Source: Puniceicoccales bacterium
Lineage (GTDB): Bacteria; Verrucomicrobiota; Verrucomicrobiia; Opitutales; LL51
DNA length: 6,596 nt
Assembly: GCA_031259665.1 (NCBI GenBank)
Contig: JAIRLD010000043.1
Span: 1 to 6,596, forward strand
Direction: 5' to 3'
Of this stretch, positions 1 through 3,793 are shown one piece after another (within the stretch, counting starts at the first letter, position 1; every line of letters begins with the position of its first letter). The translations under genes were made by a program, and so were the position numbers. Under the pieces are notes generated by a model. The model worked only from the letters and a program-made list of their open reading frames with translations. It was not told the origin of the DNA and made no database searches.

Positions 1-25
1 GACCCTTTGACTTTTTTCTTTTAGT

Positions 26-64
26 TGCGCAACCTCCGGCGCAAATTGCGCCGGAGGTTGCGCA
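26..64. repeat. Hairpin H1, 19-bp perfect palindrome
   Basis: Arms 26-44 and 46-64 are perfectly complementary around a single A at 45; the apex reads GGCGCAAATTGCGCC. A T-rich run precedes it (12-22) and an A run follows (66-72), which is the reverse of an intrinsic terminator on either strand, and the runs could extend the stem. The left flank CTTTTAGTTGCGCAAC recurs in related form on the - strand at H11. Confidence 0.9.
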
Positions 65-103
65 CAAAAAAATGTATCTCCTTAAAAATTGGCCTGATCT
101 GCG

Positions 104-136
104 GCTATCTCCACGGGCGTTGCCCGTGGAGATAGC
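104..136. repeat. Hairpin H2, 15-bp stem, GTT loop
   Basis: Arms 104-118 and 122-136 pair perfectly around GTT at 119-121. A G.T pair and a C-G pair could lengthen it outward by two. No T-tract follows on either strand, so it does not look like a standard terminator. The stem sequence is not repeated elsewhere in the window. Confidence 0.9.
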
Positions 137-149
137 TGAAAATCCAGTT

Positions 150-170
150 CCAGGAGGCGATGCCTCCTGG
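150..170. repeat. Hairpin H3, 9-bp stem, GAT loop
   Basis: CCAGGAGGC (150-158) pairs with GCCTCCTGG (162-170) around GAT. The left arm contains a perfect AGGAGG only 2 nt before an ATG at 160, but both would be sequestered in the stem and the spacing is too short for normal ribosome binding. Counterpart of H5b in the right-hand copy. Confidence 0.9.
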
Positions 171-177
171 CGGGGAT

Positions 178-200
178 TCTAAGGGCGAGGAGCCCTTAGA
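178..200. repeat. Hairpin H4, 9-bp stem, 5-nt loop
   Basis: TCTAAGGGC (178-186) pairs with GCCCTTAGA (192-200) around GAGGA. The whole hairpin is an exact inverted copy of H5 at the helicase stop codon. It ends 13 bp before the sfsA start codon, so it would sit in the leader of any longer sfsA transcript. Confidence 0.9.
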
Positions 201-213
201 GTTTGCTTATTGG

Positions 214-981
214 ATGAAAATTACTATTGGGTATCTCGTGGGAATTCCATTGAATTTATCCATTGGAGAACTTATTAGCCGGCCCAATCGTTTTATTTTT
301 GAGGGAATGGCAGGTGGAAAGATTCAGCGGTGGCATTGTCCTGCAACGGGTAAAATTGGGCTCATTAAAGATTTTCGAGGTATTTCCTGTCTTTTTACTC
401 CGGCGGCCAGCAACGGAAGGCGTACGACTCAGGGAACTGTCGAGGCGATCTCTTTGAATGGCGGTACGGAATGGATTGGGATCAACCAAAATCGGATCAA
501 TGGTTGGATCGAGCATCTTTTACGAAAGAACGCTTTTCCGGATATGATTAATGCGGAAGGATGTTCCGTACATCGCGAAGTTAAGATCGACGATTCGCGT
601 ATTGATCTTGTCGTTAGCGATGGGGAAAAAGATGGGGAAAAATGTACATTTTTGGAGCTTAAAACGCCGATTCACGATCTACTCCTTTCGCCGGGTGATC
701 GTTTCTCACGGCCGCCTTCGAGTACATTTTTTGATCGTGGATTACGACATTTTCAAACGTTAGCGCGTCTTGCTCAAGTCGGCCATCGGGCCATTGTTGC
801 GTTATGTTTCATGTACGATGCGGTTCCATTTTCTGCGCCGGAACGGAATAAATGGAACGCGAAAATTGTCGATATTATCGGCGAAGCGAATGCCCTTGGC
901 GTTGAAAATTGGCAGCTCAACTTAAAAATTTCCCCTTCCGCATTGGAGGTTGTTTCCTATAAATCAACCGTTTTGGCGTAA
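214..981 (+). CDS. sfsA: SfsA-family DNA/RNA nuclease
   Basis: A 255-residue protein of the SfsA family, named for sugar fermentation stimulation in E. coli and now usually annotated as a DNA/RNA nuclease; a cytoplasmic nucleic-acid-binding role is expected. Visible hallmarks are HCPATG (41-46; HCPNTG in E. coli), then a PD-(D/E)XK-like core: E122 in REVK, SRIDLVV with D131, and FLELK with E148 and K150. The helical segment FFDRGLRHFQTLARLAQVGHRAIV (172-195) and a C-terminal GVENWQ segment also fit the family. E. coli SfsA is about 234 residues; the excess is mainly N-terminal. I chose ATG 214 because the upstream ATG 160 adds only residues encoded by hairpins. GTG 238 would give a length nearer the family norm. 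None has a convincing Shine-Dalgarno. The helicase gene follows after 74 bp on the same strand. Family call is firm; start and substrate are not. Confidence 0.87.
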   Translation: MKITIGYLVGIPLNLSIGELISRPNRFIFEGMAGGKIQRWHCPATGKIGLIKDFRGISCLFTPAASNGRRTTQGTVEAISLNGGTEWIGINQNRINGWIEHLLRKNAFPDMINAEGCSVHREVKIDDSRIDLVVSDGEKDGEKCTFLELKTPIHDLLLSPGDRFSRPPSSTFFDRGLRHFQTLARLAQVGHRAIVALCFMYDAVPFSAPERNKWNAKIVDIIGEANALGVENWQLNLKISPSALEVVSYKSTVLA

Positions 982-1055
982 AAATTTTTTTCACAAAAAT
1001 TAAAATCAACGGTCATCTATTCATTCTTGCTGAACATTTTCAAAATGTATAGTTT
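982..1055. other. Short AT-rich spacer between sfsA and helicase gene
   Basis: This 74-bp spacer contains a T-run just after the sfsA stop (no stem precedes it), and a 15-bp palindrome near its right end (separate entry). A TATAGT at 1048-1053 with TTGCTG at 1027-1032 resembles a weak promoter with a 15-bp spacer. It lies so close to the helicase ATG that transcription would start at or after the codon, so I do not claim it. Co-transcription with sfsA is the simpler reading. Confidence 0.5.
1034..1048. promoter_or_regulatory. 15-bp AT-rich palindrome before helicase gene
   Basis: ACATTTT (1034-1040) and AAAATGT (1042-1048) are perfect inverted halves around a C, ending 7 bp before the helicase ATG. 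Its length and position would suit an operator or a weak mRNA hairpin masking the start. Unlike the other hairpins in the window it has almost no GC pairs. Symmetry is seen; a regulatory role is a guess, and AT-rich symmetry of this size can arise by chance. Confidence 0.3.
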
Positions 1056-3236
1056 ATGGACATGGATCTTAAAGATCAGGCTATTCGTGAGCGTTTTATT
1101 GGCGAGCATGGGCGCAATTTTTCGGTTATTGCTCCAGCTGGGACCGGTAAAACGACCGCCATAACCCGGCGTATTGCCGATATTATTATGCAGCAATCGA
1201 TCCCTCCTGAAAGATTAGCCGTCGTGACTTATACTAATAAAGCTGCCGAAGAGTTGCGTCAACGAACATTATTAGAAGTTCAAAAAATAGATGGAAATTT
1301 AAATTACTGTAACAAAACTTTCTTTGGAACGATTCACGCCTTTGCCGATCAACTGCTGCGAAAATATGGATATTTCATGAATATTAATTCGAATTTTGAA
1401 GTTGAAAAGAATGAACATATGCTATGGGGTGATTTTTTACGAAGCCTCAAGGGAGAAAGTTTTATTCCATCCATTATTGGGAATTTTGTTTCACGGGAAT
1501 CGCTCTATTCGTTAGTTATGAATCATTACAATCGAAGGATTGGAAGCTTTACAACTGATTCGAAAGTTTCTTTACCACTTTACTTGGCCCCGCTGCTCGA
1601 GTTTTCAGCAAAAAGCAATGGCAACATCGCACGTTTTCAGAAAAATCTTCGCCATTGGCTACAAAATCAGGCATTTCCTTTCCCCAAAATTGAAACGAGT
1701 TCCAAAGAATTTGTCGCGCTTTACGAGCACTTACTTGGTCCTGTCGAGGATGAATGTTCCCAAATTTGTGCATTTTATTTCAACGATTTGGCGGAGCGAT
1801 TTGAGCAGTTTCGTCTGCGCGAGGGACGTTTTACCTTTCATGATTTAATAAAATTTTCTATCCATCTGATACATCACGAAGTTGCTAAAAATTTATTATG
1901 TAATTTTTTTATCATACTGGATGAAGCCCAGGATACGGACCCTCAGCAGTTTGAATTATTGCTGGGAATAGCACAACTGCCATCAGTTATAAATGTGGAT
2001 TTTTGGCATAATCCTCCTTTGCCTGGCCATTTTTGCATGGTTGGCGATCCCCAACAGTCAATTTATGCCGATCGCACCGACGTCACATTTTATCAAAAAA
2101 TCCACGAAACATTTACCGGGAATGGCTCCTTTGAAGCGCTTCATTTTTCAGCTACCCTGCGTTTCGGACAAAATATCGCCCACCAAATCAATCAAATCTT
2201 TGCTAACATTTTGGATGGGAAAGATGGCCAAGTACCTTTTTCATCGCTTACTTCTGCCGTCGAAAGTTCTTTTATTGAGGAAAATATCGATACATTGTCA
2301 AGTTACGTTCACGATTGGTTTCGCTTTGATATCGCGCCATTTGAAGATGAATTATCCTTCCTTTGTTATTTTTTTCGTAAAAAGAAACCACAAAATTTCA
2401 ATATTTCTTCCTGGAGTGAAATGGCGATCCTTTGTCCACGAAAAAATTGGTTGTGCGAAATTGGTGATGCATTTTCGATAGCAGTGGACGTGCCAAAATT
2501 ACAAATTCATTCCGCCACGCAAACGTATGACGAATTTCCAGAATTTTCTTGGCCCCATGCCCTCCTAACAGTAGTAATTAATCCCCAAGATCATTTCGAA
2601 TTTTCCGGTATTTTACACGAAATCTTTGGATTCCCCGATGCGAAAATTGCGTGCTATTTTCATTCCCATGATGTTCCCGAAATACTAATAATTGAACAAA
2701 ACTTTCAAAATATCCGTTCGCAGTGTATGGCCCTATCTCCTTTACAAATGCTCGACCGACTATTCCATGAATTTGATTTAGTCTCACGGATTACTGCTAT
2801 TCGCGGAGATTTTCGTGAAGAAATTAAAAAAGAATTACAATTGCTCGCCGCAGAGTCCATCTGTAACGCCGATTTTCTAGCCCGTCTGCAAAAAAAATCT
2901 TCCGAAATTTACCAATCGGAATGGATCGATCAAGAAGCTATCCAGTTGTACACTTTCCATAAGGCAAAGGGACTCGAATGGCCCATTGTCATCATCCCTT
3001 TTATCAACCGTAAACAAATGCCTGCGCCACGCGTTTTTCCCGATGTGGTAAATCAAAAAATCATCATTAGTAAACGGCAATACGAAAAGTGGTCGGATCC
3101 GCATGTTTATCAAAATAACACGGAACGCCTGCTCTATGTCGCGTTGACACGGCAAAAACGACAAACCATTTTTGTCGACGATGGTCGGGAACCCGGTTCC
3201 GATTCCATCACTGCCATTTTGGGCAAACTAGTCTAA
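1056..3236 (+). CDS. UvrD/AddA-like superfamily 1A DNA helicase without nuclease domain
   Basis: A 726-residue ATP-dependent DNA helicase/translocase. Motifs in order: Walker A APAGTGKTT (26-34), Ia VVTYTNKAAEELRQR (56-70), Ib FFGTIHAFAD (89-98), FHDLIKF (261-267), Walker B IILDEAQDTDPQQ (286-298; D289, E290), III VGDPQQSIY (329-337), IV-like SATLRFGQNIAHQIN (365-379), V LYTFHKAKGLEWPIVII (631-647), VI ERLLYVALTRQKR (690-702). The TFHKAKGLEWP wording is closer to AddA/RecB-type than to UvrD or Rep. AddA is usually near 1200 residues with a C-terminal PD-(D/E)XK nuclease, yet here the chain ends about 20 residues after motif VI. All catalytic motifs are intact, so it should be active in repair or recombination. 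ATG 1062 is an alternative start; no Shine-Dalgarno is seen. The stop codon lies in the left arm of hairpin H5. The neighbour sfsA could supply nuclease activity, but that is speculation. Confidence 0.88.
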   Translation: MDMDLKDQAIRERFIGEHGRNFSVIAPAGTGKTTAITRRIADIIMQQSIPPERLAVVTYTNKAAEELRQRTLLEVQKIDGNLNYCNKTFFGTIHAFADQLLRKYGYFMNINSNFEVEKNEHMLWGDFLRSLKGESFIPSIIGNFVSRESLYSLVMNHYNRRIGSFTTDSKVSLPLYLAPLLEFSAKSNGNIARFQKNLRHWLQNQAFPFPKIETSSKEFVALYEHLLGPVEDECSQICAFYFNDLAERFEQFRLREGRFTFHDLIKFSIHLIHHEVAKNLLCNFFIILDEAQDTDPQQFELLLGIAQLPSVINVDFWHNPPLPGHFCMVGDPQQSIYADRTDVTFYQKIHETFTGNGSFEALHFSATLRFGQNIAHQINQIFANILDGKDGQVPFSSLTSAVESSFIEENIDTLSSYVHDWFRFDIAPFEDELSFLCYFFRKKKPQNFNISSWSEMAILCPRKNWLCEIGDAFSIAVDVPKLQIHSATQTYDEFPEFSWPHALLTVVINPQDHFEFSGILHEIFGFPDAKIACYFHSHDVPEILIIEQNFQNIRSQCMALSPLQMLDRLFHEFDLVSRITAIRGDFREEIKKELQLLAAESICNADFLARLQKKSSEIYQSEWIDQEAIQLYTFHKAKGLEWPIVIIPFINRKQMPAPRVFPDVVNQKIIISKRQYEKWSDPHVYQNNTERLLYVALTRQKRQTIFVDDGREPGSDSITAILGKLV

Positions 3237-3254
3237 GGGCTCCTCGCCCTTAGA
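3232..3254. repeat. Hairpin H5, 9-bp stem, overlaps helicase stop
   Basis: TCTAAGGGC (3232-3240) pairs with GCCCTTAGA (3246-3254) around TCCTC. The helicase stop TAA (3234-3236) is within the left arm, so a terminating ribosome would keep this hairpin open. It is the exact inverted twin of H4. Confidence 0.9.
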
Positions 3255-3261
3255 ATCCTCG

Positions 3262-3281
3262 CCAGGGGATCCATCCCCTGG
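3262..3281. repeat. Hairpin H5b, 9-bp stem
   Basis: CCAGGGGAT (3262-3270) pairs with ATCCCCTGG (3273-3281) around CC; an 8-bp stem with a 4-nt loop is probably what forms physically. It is the partner of H3, whose stem is CCAGGAGGC: the outer CCAGG is shared and the inner bases differ on both arms, so pairing is preserved. Confidence 0.88.
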
Positions 3282-3290
3282 ACCTGGTTT

Positions 3291-3331
3291 TGCGGTTTGA
3301 TCCAGTGGCAATGCCACTGGATCAAACCGCA
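3291..3331. repeat. Hairpin H6, 20-bp perfect palindrome
   Basis: Arms 3291-3310 and 3312-3331 match perfectly around one A; the outer end is TGCGGTTTG and the apex GGCAATGCC. No T-tract follows on either strand. No second copy is present in the window. Confidence 0.92.
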
Positions 3332-3344
3332 GGATTAAAAACTC

Positions 3345-3369
3345 GCCCTCGTCGCTTCGCGACGAGGGC
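3345..3369. repeat. Hairpin H7, 11-bp stem, TTC loop
   Basis: GCCCTCGTCGC (3345-3355) pairs with GCGACGAGGGC (3359-3369) around TTC. Its apex GCTTCGC is, on the - strand, GCGAAGC, a heptamer known to form an exceptionally stable DNA mini-hairpin. H9 carries the same apex on the + strand. Confidence 0.9.
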
Positions 3370-3385
3370 AGACTATTTTAAAGAT

Positions 3386-3422
3386 TGGCCCAGTCCATGC
3401 GCATTGCGCATAGACTGGGCCA
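3386..3422. repeat. Hairpin H8, 18-bp stem with one mismatch
   Basis: Arms 3386-3403 and 3405-3422 pair around a single T, with one C/A mismatch (3396 against 3412). The apex is TGCGCATTGCGCA, similar to the apices of H1 and H12. The + strand is followed by AGTAATTTAAAAAA, so there is no terminator T-tract. Confidence 0.9.
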
Positions 3423-3432
3423 GTAATTTAAA

Positions 3433-3460
3433 AAAACACTTTTATCAAAACACTTTTATT
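3433..3460. repeat. 14-bp tandem duplication
   Basis: AAAACACTTTTATC (3433-3446) is followed directly by AAAACACTTTTATT (3447-3460), differing only in the last base. A shorter relative, GCACTTTTAAAA, occurs near 3562. It looks like a small slippage duplication in the AT-rich linker between H8 and H9. Confidence 0.75.
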
Positions 3461-3501
3461 AAAATAAAAAAAGTAGCCCCCCGCGGCGAAGCTGCGGGGG
3501 G
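3456..3501 (-). terminator. Hairpin H9, candidate - strand terminator
   Basis: On the + strand CCCCCCGCGGC (3477-3487) pairs with GCTGCGGGGGG (3491-3501) through one G.T pair around GAA; the apex is GCGAAGC. Read on the - strand, the stem (with one A/C mismatch) is followed by CTACTTTTTTTATTTT, the usual arrangement of a rho-independent terminator. That would end leuS read-through, though about 290 bp past the leuS stop. GTAG (3473-3476) sits directly 5' of the + strand stem, as in classical REP elements. Confidence 0.55.
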
Positions 3502-3510
3502 GACTTGACC

Positions 3511-3551
3511 TAGCGGCAAAGCACGCGAAATTTTCGCATGTTTTGCCGCTA
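3511..3551. repeat. Hairpin H10, 20-bp stem with one mismatch
   Basis: Arms 3511-3530 and 3532-3551 pair around a T, with one G.T pair and one C/A mismatch. The outer part is TAGCGGCAAA, preceded by ACTTGACC. ACTTGACCTNGCGGC recurs before H12 (3650-3664), so H10 and H12 may share ancestry at their outer ends. Confidence 0.88.
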
Positions 3552-3566
3552 AGAAAAAAGAGCACT

Positions 3567-3638
3567 TTTAAAAAAAGAAAAAAGAAATCAAGTTAGGCGC
3601 AACTTTTGTGCAAAATTGCACAGGAGTTGCGCCTAACT
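3567..3638 (-). terminator. Hairpin H11, 23-bp stem, possible - strand terminator
   Basis: Arms 3591-3613 and 3616-3638 pair completely with two G.T pairs around AA, the longest stem in the window. On the - strand it is followed by TGATTTCTTTTTTCTTTTTTT, a long T-rich run that could terminate leuS-strand transcripts, although it starts several bases after the stem. The outer arm and A-rich right flank resemble the inverted H1 region at the left edge. Confidence 0.5.
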
Positions 3639-3650
3639 AAAAGAAAAGAA

Positions 3651-3713
3651 CTTGACCTTGCGGCCGAGCCTTGCGCAAATTTGCGCAGGGCTCGGCCGCC
3701 AAAAGAGGTCAAG
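3651..3713. repeat. Hairpin H12, 20-bp perfect core with outer 8-bp stem
   Basis: The core arms 3660-3679 and 3680-3699 form a 40-bp palindrome with one G.T pair when folded and no unpaired centre; the apex is TGCGCAAATTTGCGCA. Beyond it, CTTGACCT (3651-3658) pairs with AGGTCAAG (3706-3713), across an asymmetric internal loop. The outer right arm overlaps the left arm of H13, so those two stems cannot both form. Confidence 0.88.
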
Positions 3714-3730
3714 GAGTCCATGACTCCTTG
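3710..3730. repeat. Hairpin H13, 9-bp stem, CAT loop
   Basis: CAAGGAGTC (3710-3718) pairs with GACTCCTTG (3722-3730) around CAT. Its size and triloop match H3. It competes with the outer stem of H12 for bases 3710-3713. Confidence 0.85.
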
Positions 3731-3757
3731 CGGGGTGTGTGGCGGAGTCCTCTGGGC

Positions 3758-3793
3758 AACCGGAGCCTTCTGGACAGCCAGTGTCCTCCGGTT
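3758..3793. repeat. Hairpin H14, branched stem at leuS stop
   Basis: AACCGGAG (3758-3765) pairs with CTCCGGTT (3786-3793). Within it GGACA (3772-3776) can pair with TGTCC (3782-3786), sharing base 3786 with the outer stem. The structure begins at the last base of the leuS stop codon, so on the leuS mRNA it would be the first 3' structure. No T-tract follows, so end protection or rho-linked termination is likelier than intrinsic termination. Confidence 0.65.

Larger units (their letters stand above)
139..200 (-). repeat. Left copy of the flanking double-hairpin element
   Basis: This ~62-bp unit comprises H3 and H4. Its reverse complement matches 3232-3293: the H4 hairpin plus linker (27 bp, 200 to 174) is identical to the right copy, then one mismatch, then CGCCAGG shared. 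H3 then differs from its counterpart in sequence but keeps the same paired fold. Together the two copies bracket sfsA and the helicase gene in inverted orientation. I see no target-site duplication outside the copies and no transposase inside. Confidence 0.85.
1..213. other. Non-coding upstream region with four hairpins
   Basis: No supportable gene lies here. The stretch holds hairpins H1-H4 (listed separately), joined by short AT-rich linkers, and ends just before the sfsA start. An ATG at 160 opens the sfsA frame 18 codons earlier, but those codons run through the arms of H3 and H4, so I treat them as non-coding. I see no clear sigma-70-type promoter for sfsA. The window begins inside this spacer, so the upstream neighbour is unknown. 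Confidence 0.7.
3232..3293 (+). repeat. Right copy of the flanking double-hairpin element
   Basis: Inverted copy of 139-200, comprising H5 and H5b. Positions 3232-3258 are identical to the reverse complement of the left copy; the second hairpin differs but stays fully paired, and the shared CTGG plus a T-run closes the unit. It overlaps the last codons and the stop codon of the helicase gene. On the + strand, H5b is followed by ACCTGGTTTT, a poor T-tract that might give weak termination of the sfsA-helicase transcript. Confidence 0.85.
3237..3792. other. Convergent intergenic region packed with hairpins
   Basis: This 556-bp gap between the ends of two convergent genes has no supportable coding sequence; open frames here merely run through palindromes. 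Eleven hairpins (H5, H5b, H6-H14) cover roughly three fifths of it, and the linkers are AT-rich. Several hairpins have A-rich sequence on their left, which reads as T-rich downstream sequence on the - strand, suited to ending leuS transcription. The stems mostly differ in sequence while keeping near-perfect pairing. Confidence 0.8.

Noticed and set aside
26..72. H1 as an intrinsic terminator
   Set aside because: On both strands the T-run lies before the stem and the A-run after it, the opposite of what is needed.
160..213. N-terminal extension of SfsA from ATG 160
   Set aside because: The 18 extra codons run through hairpins H3 and H4, which are repeated as non-coding sequence on the other side of the gene pair, and the AGGAGG before it is both too close and paired.
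139..3293. Insertion sequence or composite transposon with the inverted repeats as ends
   Set aside because: Neither internal gene is a transposase or integrase and no target-site duplication is visible, so only inverted flanking repeats are claimed.
3290..3508. Open reading frame of 72 codons in the hairpin region, + strand
   Set aside because: It consists of translated palindromes (H6-H9) with no family resemblance and no ribosome-binding site.
3591..3638. Integron attC site, because H11 contains GTTAGGC and GCCTAAC
   Set aside because: attC sites run RYYYAAC first and GTTRRRY last; H11 has the reverse order on both strands, and no integrase or cassette array is present.
3237..3792. CRISPR array
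   Set aside because: The palindromes are not copies of one repeat, spacing is irregular, and no cas gene is nearby.
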